Below, in pieces: positions 24,765 to 34,575 of a DNA stretch of 57,757 nt. The notes below the pieces were generated by a model. The model saw nothing but the letters and a program-made list of their open reading frames with translations. It did not search any database and was not told the DNA's origin. Made by a program: the position numbers and the translations under genes. The DNA is taken from NCBI GenBank assembly GCA_964399955.1, contig CAYNST010000009.1:1-57757 (forward strand). Reading direction: 5' to 3'. How positions within the stretch are numbered: position 1 is the stretch's first letter; each line of letters starts with the position of its first letter. The stretch comes from CAYNST01 sp964399955 (GTDB lineage Bacteria; Pseudomonadota; Gammaproteobacteria; Pseudomonadales; Cellvibrionaceae).

Positions 24765-27380
24765 TTAGAGGGCAACCACATCCACCTGGGTTGCAGCTAT
24801 GCGTTTACCGTCTTCAGCACCCTTCTGAAAAGCGGCAATTTGGTCAAAATTCATGTAGCGGAACACTTCTGCACTCATGGATTGGATTTTGTCGGCGTAC
24901 TCCATGTATTCCTCTGCCGTGGGCAGGCGCCCCAAAATCCCGCCGACCGCGGCCAGTTCTGCGGAGGTCAGATAAACATTGGCGCCATTACCCAGCCGGT
25001 TTGGGAAGTTGCGGGTGGAGGTGGACAACACCGTCGCGCCGTCGGCAACCCTTGCCTGGTTGCCCATGCACAGTGAGCAGCCAGGCATCTCCATGCGCAC
25101 GCCGTTGCGGCCATAGATGTTGTAGTAGCCTTCCTCCATCAGGGTGTGCTGGTCCATCTTAGTAGGTGGCGACATCCAGAAGCGGGCCTTCAGGCCGCTC
25201 TTGTTGCTGTCCAGCAGTTTTCCGGCTGCGCGGAAGTGGCCAATATTGGTCATGCAGGAGCCGATGAACACCTCATCCACCCGGTCTCCGGCCACGCTGC
25301 TCAGCAGGCGGGCGTCATCCGGGTCATTGGGGGCACAGACGATGGGCTCTTTGACCTGGTCCATGTCAATCTCAATGACGGCTGCGTACTCTGCGTCCGC
25401 GTCTGCCTGCAACAGTTGCGGGTTGGCCAGCCAGTCTTCCATTTTGCGTGCGCGGCGCTCCAGGGTGCGCGGGTCGCCATAGCCTTCGCTGACCATCCAG
25501 CGCAACAGGGTAATATTGGAGCGCAGATACTCGCTGATGGTCTCCTCCGACAGTTTCACCGTGCAGCCGGCTGCGGAACGTTCAGCCGAGGCATCGGACA
25601 GTTCGAATGCCTGTTCGACGGTGAGGCTTTCTACGCCCTCAATTTCCAGAATACGGCCGGAAAAAATGTTCTTTTTGCCTTTTTTCTCGACCGTGAGCAG
25701 ACCCTGCTGTATGGCGTAATAGGGTATGGCGTGCACCAGGTCGCGCAGCGTAATGCCCGGCTGCATGGTACCTTTGAAGCGCACCAGGACAGACTCCGGC
25801 ATATCCAGTGGCATGACGCCCGTGGCGGCGGCAAAGGCTACCAGGCCTGAACCTGCGGGGAAGGATATGCCCATGGGAAAGCGGGTGTGGCTGTCGCCAC
25901 CGGTGCCGACGGTGTCGGGCAGCAGCATACGGTTCAGCCAACTGTGTATAATGCCGTCGCCCGGACGCAGGGACACGCCGCCACGGGTCATGATGAAGTC
26001 CGGCAGGCTGTGCTGGGTGTCTATGTCCACCGGCTTGGGGTAAGCCGCCGTGTGGCAGAAGGACTGCATGACCAGGTCGGTGGAGAAACCCAGGCAGGCC
26101 AGGTCTTTCAGTTCGTCGCGGGTCATGGGGCCGGTGGTATCCTGTGAACCCACGGTGGTCATGCGCGGCTCGCAGTAGGTGCCGGGTCGAATGCCGTCGG
26201 TACCGCAGGCGCGGCCAACCATTTTCTGGGCCAGTGAAAAGCCCTTGCCACTGTCAACCGGGGGCTGAGGCAAGCGGAACAGGCCGGTGGCCGGAAGCCC
26301 CAGAGACTCCCGTGCGCGCGCAGTCAAGCCGCGGCCAATAATCAAATTGATACGGCCTCCAGCACGTACCTCATCCAGCAGTACGTCGGATTTCAGCTCG
26401 AATTCGCTGATGACTTCGCCCGCCTGATTGAAGATCTTGCCTTCGTAGGGGCGCACTTCAATGATGTCGCCCATATGGATATCGTCCACCGGGGCTTCAA
26501 ACACCAGTGCGCCTGCGTCTTCCATAGTGTTGTAAAAAATGGGCGCAACCTTGCCGCCAATGCAGATGCCACCACTGCGTTTGTTGGGGGTGCCGGGCAT
26601 GTCATCGCCGAAATACCAGAGCACGGAGTTGGTGGCGGACTTGCGTGAGGAGCCGGTGCCCACCACATCGCCCACAAACGCCACCGGCAGGCCCTGTGCC
26701 TTGATGGCTTCAATCTGCTGCAGGGGACCGCGTACTCCGGCCTCTTCGGGCTCCAGACCGTCGCGCTTCATTTTGTACATCGCCAGGGCGTGCAGCGGAA
26801 TATCCGGCCGGCTCCAGGCATCAGGAGCAGGAGACAAGTCGTCGGTGTTGGTCTCGCCGGTCACTTTGAACACCGCCACCTTGATGCTCTGCGGCACTTC
26901 TTCGCGCTTGGTGAACCACTCGGCTTCAGCCCAGCTTTTCATCACCGCCTGAGCGTGCGGATTGCCCGCCCGGGCTTTCTCTTCCACATCGTGAAAGGCG
27001 TCAAACATCAATAAGGTGTGCTTCAGTTCCTTTGCCGCACAGGCCGCCAGCTGGGCGTTATCCAGCAGCTCCACCAGGGCTTCGATGTTGTAGCCGCCGT
27101 GCATGTTTCCTAGCAGCTTGACCGCCTGAGTAGGCGTTATCAGGGGGCTGCTGGCGTCGCCGCGCACTATGGCAGACAGGAAGCTCGCCTTGACATAGGC
27201 CGCCTCGTCCACGCCGGGCGGCACCCGCTCGCTGATCAGCTCAAACAGGGTTTCTTCTTCGCCGGCCGGCGGCGCCTTCAGCAGCTCCACCAATTGCGCC
27301 ACTTGCTCTGCGGTAAGCGGCCTGGGCGGAATACCTTGGGCGGAGCGTTCTGCTACGTGTTCGCGATAAGCATCAAGCAC
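24765..27380 (-). CDS. acnB: Aconitate hydratase B
   Basis: The gene encodes 871 aa (E. coli AcnB 865). It isomerises citrate to isocitrate in the TCA cycle using a [4Fe-4S] cluster. The N-terminal HEAT-like domain is recognisable (VAERSAQGIPPRPLTAEQVA, PPGVDEAAYVKASF, GGYNIEALVELLD), as are the swivel domain, QDTTGPMTRDELKDL, and the cluster cysteines in GSCMTNIGHFRA and PGCSLCMGNQARVAD. The start is GTG at 27380, preceded by GAGGATTTCG; translation then begins MLDAYREHVAER, matching AcnB N-termini. A T-rich intrinsic terminator follows. Confidence 0.97.
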   Translation of the reverse strand: MLDAYREHVAERSAQGIPPRPLTAEQVAQLVELLKAPPAGEEETLFELISERVPPGVDEAAYVKASFLSAIVRGDASSPLITPTQAVKLLGNMHGGYNIEALVELLDNAQLAACAAKELKHTLLMFDAFHDVEEKARAGNPHAQAVMKSWAEAEWFTKREEVPQSIKVAVFKVTGETNTDDLSPAPDAWSRPDIPLHALAMYKMKRDGLEPEEAGVRGPLQQIEAIKAQGLPVAFVGDVVGTGSSRKSATNSVLWYFGDDMPGTPNKRSGGICIGGKVAPIFYNTMEDAGALVFEAPVDDIHMGDIIEVRPYEGKIFNQAGEVISEFELKSDVLLDEVRAGGRINLIIGRGLTARARESLGLPATGLFRLPQPPVDSGKGFSLAQKMVGRACGTDGIRPGTYCEPRMTTVGSQDTTGPMTRDELKDLACLGFSTDLVMQSFCHTAAYPKPVDIDTQHSLPDFIMTRGGVSLRPGDGIIHSWLNRMLLPDTVGTGGDSHTRFPMGISFPAGSGLVAFAAATGVMPLDMPESVLVRFKGTMQPGITLRDLVHAIPYYAIQQGLLTVEKKGKKNIFSGRILEIEGVESLTVEQAFELSDASAERSAAGCTVKLSEETISEYLRSNITLLRWMVSEGYGDPRTLERRARKMEDWLANPQLLQADADAEYAAVIEIDMDQVKEPIVCAPNDPDDARLLSSVAGDRVDEVFIGSCMTNIGHFRAAGKLLDSNKSGLKARFWMSPPTKMDQHTLMEEGYYNIYGRNGVRMEMPGCSLCMGNQARVADGATVLSTSTRNFPNRLGNGANVYLTSAELAAVGGILGRLPTAEEYMEYADKIQSMSAEVFRYMNFDQIAAFQKGAEDGKRIAATQVDVVAL

Positions 27381-27766
27381 ATCGAAATCCTCTAGTGAAT
27401 GGTGGGCTCGCCTGGCGAAGGAATCGTGAAAGCGAGATAATCGATGAGCAAATCATCGAGGCTGCGGACCGCATAAGCAAACAGCCGGTTAGAGCGGCAG
27501 CAGCTGGATGTGGTACCCGATGGGTGAGCGCCGGGCGGGCAATCGCCGACAAGATCAGGCCCATCAAGACCGTTAAATCCGGGCGCGTATTCTACACCAA
27601 AGGCCGGCGCCTGTTAAGGCGCCACCTGACGTCGGTATCAACCAGAAGAATGCCCTCCGGCAGGCGTGCCTGTCTCCGGCCGCGCCGCGCCTGCACCACT
27701 ATTATTCGTTTTCTTCGCCGCGTAAATTTGCTAACTTGCCAGGCCGAAATCGACGACGAGCAAATC
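27381..27766. other. Divergent intergenic region acnB / DUF1289 gene
   Basis: 386 bp between divergently oriented genes. It should hold the acnB promoter on the minus strand and that of the DUF1289-miaE pair on the plus strand. GCAAATCAT occurs near 27447 and again near 27760, but the match is short. No RNA gene or strong hairpin was identified. Confidence 0.45.
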
Positions 27767-28213
27767 ATGGCTGCCAGTGTCAAAACCCCCTGCATAGGCG
27801 TCTGCTCCACGGGCATAGGCGACAGCGTTTGCCGGGGCTGCAACCGCTTTGCACATGAAATCATCAATTGGAACCGCTACAGTGAAGCCGAGCGGGCGGC
27901 GGCCTATGGCCGCATTGAGATGCTGCTGACCCAGGTGGTCAAGGCGCGCGTGGCGGTAAAGGACCCGGCTCGGCTCCGCCAGAAAATTGACGAACAGGGC
28001 CTGGTTTGCAAGCTGCACACCAACGACTATACCCTGGCCTACGAAGCGTTGCGCGCGTTTGGCGGCAATCTTCCCAATTTGGCCGTTCTGGGCCTGGAAG
28101 CCGAGCCGGAGTGGCAATCATTGTCTGTGCGAAAACTGAAAAATGATATTGAAACCAACTTCTATCAATTGTCCTGCGCGCATTATCAGCGCTACTTCCC
28201 GGGTCATCTATGA
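27767..28213 (+). CDS. DUF1289 domain protein with C-terminal extension
   Basis: The gene encodes 148 aa. The N-terminal ~55 residues are a DUF1289 domain with its four-cysteine pattern (TPCIGVCSTGIGDSVCRGCN) followed by RFAHEIINWNRYSEAER. The Cys arrangement suggests a metal or Fe-S site, not demonstrated. The remaining ~90 residues (QKIDEQGLVCKLHTNDYTLA and onward) are not part of that domain. The stop overlaps the miaE ATG (ATGA), so the product may function with the di-iron hydroxylase MiaE; that link is inference. The ribosome site before 27767 is weak. Confidence 0.82.
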   Translation: MAASVKTPCIGVCSTGIGDSVCRGCNRFAHEIINWNRYSEAERAAAYGRIEMLLTQVVKARVAVKDPARLRQKIDEQGLVCKLHTNDYTLAYEALRAFGGNLPNLAVLGLEAEPEWQSLSVRKLKNDIETNFYQLSCAHYQRYFPGHL

Positions 28214-28821
28214 TGCAGGCCGTTGACGCGTTTCTGCTGTGCCCCACACCTGACGCCTGGGTCAAGGCCGCGCTGGGTCACCCGGAGTTGCTGTTGATTG
28301 ATCACGCCAACTGCGAGAAGAAGGCGGCGAGCACGGCGCTCAATCTCATGTACCGCTACGTGGACAACCTGGACCTGCTGAATAAGATGTCGCGCCTGGC
28401 GCGAGAGGAATTGCGCCATTTTGAGCAGGTCATCAGCATCATGGCCAAGCGCGGCATTGCCTACCCGCAAATAACCGCCTCCCGGTACGCGGCGGAACTG
28501 CGCAAGGGTGTGCGCACCGAGGAGCCCGGTCGTTTGGTGGACACCCTGATTGTGGGGGCGGTCATCGAAGCGCGATCCTGCGAGCGGTTTGCCAGGCTGG
28601 CCCCGTATCTGGATGATGAATTGAAGTTGTTTTACCTGTCGCTGCTGAAAAGCGAGGCGCGGCACTTTCAGGATTATCTGAAGCTGGCTCGCCAGGCGGC
28701 CGGAGGTGACATTGCAGAACGGGTGGCATTTTTTCTAGAAAAGGAACAGGGGCTTATTGAAAGCCCGGACACCGAGTTCCGCTTCCATTCCGGGGTGTTG
28801 CTGCACGGCGCCGCAGGCTAA
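28210..28821 (+). CDS. miaE: tRNA-(ms2io6A) hydroxylase MiaE
   Basis: The gene encodes 203 aa. It is a di-iron, O2-dependent monooxygenase that hydroxylates the isopentenyl group of ms2i6A-37 in tRNA. Di-iron ligand motifs are visible: HANCEKKAASTALNLMYR (about 35-52), REELRHFEQV (about 74), GAVIEARSCERF (about 119) and KSEARHFQDYLKLA (about 157). These match the ferritin-like MiaE fold. The start overlaps the preceding DUF1289 gene by 4 bp, indicating coupling. It is one of several tRNA modification genes in the window (cmoAB, selU). Confidence 0.95.
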   Translation: MMQAVDAFLLCPTPDAWVKAALGHPELLLIDHANCEKKAASTALNLMYRYVDNLDLLNKMSRLAREELRHFEQVISIMAKRGIAYPQITASRYAAELRKGVRTEEPGRLVDTLIVGAVIEARSCERFARLAPYLDDELKLFYLSLLKSEARHFQDYLKLARQAAGGDIAERVAFFLEKEQGLIESPDTEFRFHSGVLLHGAAG

Positions 28822-28857
28822 GGCGCCATCCGCAACACCGCCTGAACCGGGGCCTCA

Positions 28858-29604
28858 TCAAGTTGAGGGGCAGGGCCTGACGTCTATGTCAAATGCCACC
28901 AGTTGCAGGTCGGCGCCTTTTGCTTTCAGGTACCAGCCCTGTTGATGCCAGTCGCCCAGTACCCAGCGCTCCGCCTTGCCGCTCTCAAGGCAGAGTTGGT
29001 GCCGGGCTGGACGGTGCGTATGGCCGTGAATCAGCAGATCTACGCCTGCCGCCTGCATGACGCTGACAACTTCATCCTCGGTGACATCCATGATGTCCTG
29101 AGCCTTGATGGCGTTCATCGACTGGCTTTTACTGCGCAGGTCTGCGGCCATCTGCCGACGTTGTTGCAGGGGCACGGCTAATACCTGCGCCTGCCACGCC
29201 GGGTTGCGCACCATGGCGCGAAAGCCCATGTACTCTGCATCCTGTGTGCAGAGGCTGTCACCGTGCATCAGCAGCGCCGGCCGACCGTACAGATCTATCA
29301 CCGTGCCTTCGTCCAGCAGGGTTACCCCGGTCTCTTCCGCAAAGCGGTGGCCCAGTAAAAAGTCGCGGTTGCCGTGCATGAAATAAACCGCCAGTCCGTC
29401 CGCTGTCCGCTGCTTGAGCAGGGATTTAACTTCTACTGCCAGGGCTTGATCTTCATCGTCGCCAATCCAGGCGTCAAAAAAATCCCCAAGAATGTAGAGA
29501 GCATGGGCGTCGCGTGAACGACTTTGCAGGAAATCTGCGAAGGCATCTGTCAGCTGTGGATGCTGGGCTGACAGGTGCAGGTCGGAGATGAAATACGCCG
29601 CCAT
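28858..29604 (-). CDS. lpxH: UDP-2,3-diacylglucosamine diphosphatase LpxH
   Basis: The gene encodes 248 aa. LpxH hydrolyses UDP-2,3-diacylglucosamine to lipid X in lipid A synthesis at the inner membrane surface. The calcineurin-like metallophosphoesterase motifs are complete: SDLHL, LGDFFDAWIGDDE, MHGNRDFLLG, MHGDSLCTQD and LIHGHTHRPA. It starts 3 bp before the end of ppiB, an order common in gammaproteobacteria, and the pair is probably one transcript. MiaE is convergent with it 36 bp away. Confidence 0.96.
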   Translation of the reverse strand: MAAYFISDLHLSAQHPQLTDAFADFLQSRSRDAHALYILGDFFDAWIGDDEDQALAVEVKSLLKQRTADGLAVYFMHGNRDFLLGHRFAEETGVTLLDEGTVIDLYGRPALLMHGDSLCTQDAEYMGFRAMVRNPAWQAQVLAVPLQQRRQMAADLRSKSQSMNAIKAQDIMDVTEDEVVSVMQAAGVDLLIHGHTHRPARHQLCLESGKAERWVLGDWHQQGWYLKAKGADLQLVAFDIDVRPCPST

Positions 29605-29607
29605 GGT

Positions 29608-30102
29608 TTATTCGGCGACCGTAACGCGTTCGATGATAACGGTATCTACAGGGACATCCTGATGACCGTTGGCGCTGCGGGTTTTCACTTTTTTGATCTT
29701 GTCAACAACGTCCATGCCTTCGGTCACTTTGCCGAATACGCAGTAGCCCCAGCCCTGGGTGTTTTTGCCCTTGAAATTCAGGAACTGGTTGTCACTCACG
29801 TTGATGAAAAACTGAGCAGTTGCGCTGTGTGGGTCCATGGTGCGGGCCATGGCGACCGTACCGATGCTGTTGGGCAGACCGTTGTCAGCTTCATTCTGAA
29901 TGGGCTCACGAACGCTTTTCTGTTGCATGTCTTCAGTGAAGCCACCGCCCTGGATCATGAAATTACTGATAACTCGGTGAAAAATAGTGCCGTCGTAGAA
30001 GCCGTCTTCTGCGTACTGTTTGAAATTGGCCGCCGTTTTTGGCGCCTTGTCAAAATCCAATTCCAAGACGATGTCGCCGTAATTGGTGTGCAATGTGATC
30101 AT
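29608..30102 (-). CDS. ppiB: Cytoplasmic cyclophilin PpiB
   Basis: The gene encodes 164 aa, equal in length to E. coli PpiB. The single cyclophilin domain starts directly MITLHTNYGDIVLELD, then FYDGTIFHRVISNFMIQGGG, VAMARTMDPHSATAQFFINV and YCVFGKVTEGMDVVDKI. There is no signal peptide, so it acts on cytoplasmic proline isomerisation. The ATG at 30102 is chosen over an upstream one at 30123 because it matches family N-termini. The gene lies directly upstream of lpxH. Its own upstream region has been invaded by the repeat element at 30141-30281. Confidence 0.96.
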   Translation of the reverse strand: MITLHTNYGDIVLELDFDKAPKTAANFKQYAEDGFYDGTIFHRVISNFMIQGGGFTEDMQQKSVREPIQNEADNGLPNSIGTVAMARTMDPHSATAQFFINVSDNQFLNFKGKNTQGWGYCVFGKVTEGMDVVDKIKKVKTRSANGHQDVPVDTVIIERVTVAE

Positions 30103-30140
30103 TGTGCCTAAACTCCCGTGCAATCAAATTAAAACTGGGC

Positions 30141-30281
30141 GCAACTATTCAGCTCATCCCGTGACTGTTCAAATTGCGTCCGAATTAGTGCAGAGCAAGG
30201 CGAAAAATGTGAGTTTACAGGTGTAAAGGACCATTTTTTAACGCAGCTATGGGCAAATTCGGGCGTGAGCTGAATAGTTAC
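30141..30281 (+). mobile_element. MITE-like element, copy A (141 bp, 8-bp target duplication)
   Basis: Terminal inverted repeats are GCAACTATTCAGCTCA (30141-30156) and TGAGCTGAATAGTTAC (30266-30281), 15 of 16 complementary. Perfect 8-bp direct repeats AACTGGGC flank it at 30133-30140 and 30282-30289. The interior has CGTGACTGTTC, AGCAAGGCGAAAAATGT, a hairpin TTTACA-GG-TGTAAA (30214-30227) and CCATTTTTTAACGCAGC. It contains no gene. It separates ppiB from the divergently transcribed glnS. The TSD and shared structure with copies B, C and D show it moved as a unit; a transposase would have to be supplied in trans. Confidence 0.85.
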
Positions 30282-30314
30282 AACTGGGCGTGGCTCCGGT
30301 GCCGACGAGGCGGC

Positions 30315-30320
30315 TATAAT
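30315..30320 (+). promoter_or_regulatory. Probable glnS -10 box
   Basis: A perfect TATAAT lies 74 bp before the glnS ATG and 25 bp after the target duplication of element A. No good -35 hexamer is seen at 16-18 bp spacing, so the promoter may be weak or extended. Confidence 0.45.
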
Positions 30321-30393
30321 ACGCGCTTTACCTGCAAACCGGAACCGCGCAGAACGCGCAGCCGTGAATTGGAATCCTGAGTAACTCGCCGCT

Positions 30394-32058
30394 ATGTCTG
30401 AATCGAACAAACCGCTTAACTTCATTGCACAGATCATCCAGCAGGAGCTGGCCGAAGGGCGCTGTACTCAAGTGGTCACCCGCTTTCCGCCGGAGCCCAA
30501 CGGCTATTTGCACATCGGCCATGCCAAATCCATCTGCCTTAACTTTGGTCTGGCCGAGTCGTTTGGCGGCCGCTGCAACCTGCGTTTTGACGACACCAAC
30601 CCCGCCAAGGAGGACCAGGAGTACGTGCAGTCCATCATGGAGGATGTGCGCTGGCTGGGGTTTCAGTGGGCCGGTGAGGTGCGCTACGCCTCCAGCTATT
30701 TTGACCAGTTGTACCAGTGGGCGGTGCATTTGATAGAGCAGGGGCGTGCCTACGTCTGCCACCTGAGTGCCGAGCAGGCGCGGGAGCACCGCGGCACCCT
30801 GACCGAGCCGGGCCGTAATTCGCCCTTCCGGGACCGCAGCGTCGAGGAAAACCTGGGCTTGTTTGAGCAGATGCGCGCCGGGGATTTTGCCGAAGGCGAG
30901 TGTGTATTGCGCGCCAAGATCGACATGGCGCACGGCAACATCAACATGCGCGACCCGATTCTTTACCGCATTCGCAAGCAGCATCACCATCAAACCGGCG
31001 ATAAGTGGTGTATTTACCCCACCTACGACTTCGCCCACGGTCAGGGCGACGCCATAGAAGGGGTTACCCACTCGGTTTGCACCCTGGAATTTGCCGATCA
31101 CCGGCCGCTTTACGACTGGTTCATTGAGAACCTGCCGGTGCCCAGCCGCCCACGTCAATTCGAGTTTGGCCGGCTAAATCTGAATTACACCATCACTTCC
31201 AAGCGCAAACTGAAGCAGTTGGTGGACGACAAGCACGTTGAAGGCTGGGACGACCCGCGCATGCCCACCATCGCAGGCTTCCGCCGCCGGGGGTATACCG
31301 CACGGGCCATCCGTAAATTCTGCGAGATGATCGGCGTGACCCGCGCGGACGGTATGGTGGATGTGGCCATGCTGGAGCACGCCATTCGCGACGATCTGGA
31401 TAAAAACGCACCGCGCGCCATGGCGGTGCTGCACCCCTTGAAGGTGGTGCTGACCAACTACCCCGAAGCCAAAACCGAACAACTGTGCGCACCGGGGCAT
31501 CCGCAGCGGGATGACCTGCCCGAGCGGGTATTGCCGTTTTCCCGCGAGCTGTACATAGAGCAGGACGACTTTCGCGAGGAGGCCAATAAAAAGTACAAGC
31601 GCCTGGTGCTGGGCAAGCGTGTGCGACTGCGCAACGCCTACGTTATTGAAGCCGATGAAGCCATCAAGGACGAGCAGGGCAGGGTTGTTGAGCTGCGCGC
31701 ACGCATCATCGAGAACACCTTGGGCTGCGACCCCGAAGATGGTGCCAAGCCCAAAGGCGTTATTCAGTGGGTTGCGGCGCACGAGTGCGCTGAGTTTGAA
31801 GCTCGTCTTTATGAGCGCTTGTTTCTGGACTCAACGCCGGATTCTGGAGAGAAAGACTTTCTACAGTGCATCAACCCCGCGAGTCTGCAGGTGTTGAACA
31901 ATTGCAAAGGTGAGATCGGCCTGCGTGAAGCCGCACCCGAGCAGGGTTTTCAATTTGAGCGGGCAGGCTATTTTTGCCGGGACCGCCGCGAGCCGGGCCT
32001 GGTGTTCAATCGCACCATCGGCTTGCGGGACACCTGGGACAAAACACAAGAACACTAG
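30394..32058 (+). CDS. glnS: Glutaminyl-tRNA synthetase
   Basis: The gene encodes 554 aa, the expected length (E. coli 554). It is a class I synthetase charging tRNA-Gln. The HIGH signature is in EPNGYLHIGHAKSICLNFG (about residues 34-52) and the KMSKS-like loop in TSKRKLKQLV (about 268), with FDDTNPAKEDQEYVQSI between them. The C-terminal beta-barrel anticodon-binding domain spans about 340-554 (VVLTNYPEAKTEQL, FSRELYIEQDDF, FNRTIGLRDTW). It is followed 28 bp later by cysS, so the two synthetases may share a transcript. Confidence 0.97.
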   Translation: MSESNKPLNFIAQIIQQELAEGRCTQVVTRFPPEPNGYLHIGHAKSICLNFGLAESFGGRCNLRFDDTNPAKEDQEYVQSIMEDVRWLGFQWAGEVRYASSYFDQLYQWAVHLIEQGRAYVCHLSAEQAREHRGTLTEPGRNSPFRDRSVEENLGLFEQMRAGDFAEGECVLRAKIDMAHGNINMRDPILYRIRKQHHHQTGDKWCIYPTYDFAHGQGDAIEGVTHSVCTLEFADHRPLYDWFIENLPVPSRPRQFEFGRLNLNYTITSKRKLKQLVDDKHVEGWDDPRMPTIAGFRRRGYTARAIRKFCEMIGVTRADGMVDVAMLEHAIRDDLDKNAPRAMAVLHPLKVVLTNYPEAKTEQLCAPGHPQRDDLPERVLPFSRELYIEQDDFREEANKKYKRLVLGKRVRLRNAYVIEADEAIKDEQGRVVELRARIIENTLGCDPEDGAKPKGVIQWVAAHECAEFEARLYERLFLDSTPDSGEKDFLQCINPASLQVLNNCKGEIGLREAAPEQGFQFERAGYFCRDRREPGLVFNRTIGLRDTWDKTQEH

Positions 32059-32086
32059 TTAGGATCCATAAAGGTTGTTGCCCGTT

Positions 32087-33463
<1,377 letters not shown>

Positions 33464-33606
33464 CGCCAAACTGCGCAAAAAAAGTACGAATTTGTCATGC
33501 GGCCGGTGCGTGTTTCGCGTTCTTGTCGTCGCTTGGCCGTGCCTCTGCAGTCAATTCTTTTGTCGTTTCTCTTCCATTTGGTCGTTACATTCAGGGTTGC
33601 CAAACC

Positions 33607-34419
33607 ATGCAGTTGAATGCGCTTGAACAGCGTTTTTACGATATTCGCTCCAGCAAGGTGTTCGAGACCTTTGTGGTGGGCATCATTATTTTTTCTGCAC
33701 TGGTTACCGGTGCAAAAACCTACGATATCCCACTGGTGGTCAACAACGCCATAACGGTTCTCGACTGGGCCATTACAGTGATATTCCTGATAGAGCTGAC
33801 CGTGCGTTTCCTTGGCGAGCCGCACAAACGCAGTTTTTTCAAGAATGGCTGGAACGTGTTTGACACCTTGATCGTTGCGGTAAGTCTGATTCCCATCGAC
33901 AACAGCGAACTGGCGGTGGTGGGCCGGCTGATCCGCATCTTCCGCGTACTGCGGATGATATCCATCATTCCCGAGCTGCGCATATTGCTCAACTCTTTGT
34001 TGAAAGCCATGCCCCAGCTGGGTTATGTAATGATGTTGTTGTTCATTATTTTCTACATTTACGGCGCCGTGGGTGCTACATTCTTTGCTGAGGTCAACGA
34101 GAAGTACTGGGGGGATATTGCAGTCAGTATGCTGACCCTGTTTCGAGTCATGACGTTCGAGGGCTGGACGCAGGTCATGTACGAAACCCAGGAGCGTTAC
34201 CCCTACAGCTGGATATTCTACCTGTCATTCATATTTGTTACGGCCTTCACTTTTCTGAATATGGTCATCGGCATCGTGGTGAACGTACTGGAACAGGAGC
34301 GCCGCAAACACTGGGGTGCCGTAGAGGAAGAGCAGCACGATGAACAAATGCTGGAGCTTAAAGAGCTGCGGGACGAGATTCGCGCTTTGAGAGCATTGAT
34401 TGAAAGCAATCACAACTAG
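33607..34419 (+). CDS. Voltage-gated cation channel, single-domain (BacNav/BacCav-like)
   Basis: The gene encodes 270 aa with one six-helix ion-channel domain that should assemble as a tetramer. S4 carries Arg at 107, 110, 113 and 116, spaced every third residue, followed by Arg125. The pore loop reads LTLFRVMTFEGWTQVMYET, so the filter TFEGWT lies at 183-188. BacNav channels usually have TLESWS; the Gly after Glu is reminiscent of eukaryotic CaV domains. S6 (about 203-227) runs into a C-terminal coiled coil (about 228-265) as in NaChBac-type channels. ATG 33607 follows CAGGGTTGCC. A mobile element begins at its stop codon. Confidence 0.9.
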   Translation: MQLNALEQRFYDIRSSKVFETFVVGIIIFSALVTGAKTYDIPLVVNNAITVLDWAITVIFLIELTVRFLGEPHKRSFFKNGWNVFDTLIVAVSLIPIDNSELAVVGRLIRIFRVLRMISIIPELRILLNSLLKAMPQLGYVMMLLFIIFYIYGAVGATFFAEVNEKYWGDIAVSMLTLFRVMTFEGWTQVMYETQERYPYSWIFYLSFIFVTAFTFLNMVIGIVVNVLEQERRKHWGAVEEEQHDEQMLELKELRDEIRALRALIESNHN

Positions 34420-34556
34420 CCATTCAGCTCAACCCGTGACTGTTCCGATTGCCTTCCCGTTTGGGCAAAGCAAGGCGAAAAACGTGGGTTTGCTTGTGTA
34501 GCAAACCATTTTTTCAACGCAGCTATGGGCAAATGGGGGGTGAGCGGATTAGTTAC
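34416..34556 (+). mobile_element. MITE-like element, copy B
   Basis: It has the same orientation as copy A. The left end (34416-34431) aligns to the consensus end with CATTCAGCTCA intact, and the right end TGAGCGGATTAGTTAC (34541-34556) matches at 14 of 16. The interior shares AACCCGTGACTGTTC, AGCAAGGCGAAAAACGT and ACGCAGCTATGGGCAAAT. Its internal hairpin is GGTTTGCT-TGTGT-AGCAAACC (34487-34507). No perfect target duplication remains (AATCACAA against TAACACAG), so it is probably older than copies A and C. The left end coincides with the TAG stop of the channel gene. Confidence 0.8.
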
Positions 34557-34575
34557 TAACACAGTTAGGTAAGAC

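Noticed and set aside
24765..27380. Large plus-strand frames opposite acnB
   Set aside because: They are antisense shadows of a strongly conserved gene.
27447..27770. Repeated GCAAATCAT in the acnB upstream region
   Set aside because: Match of about nine bases with different flanks; within chance expectation.
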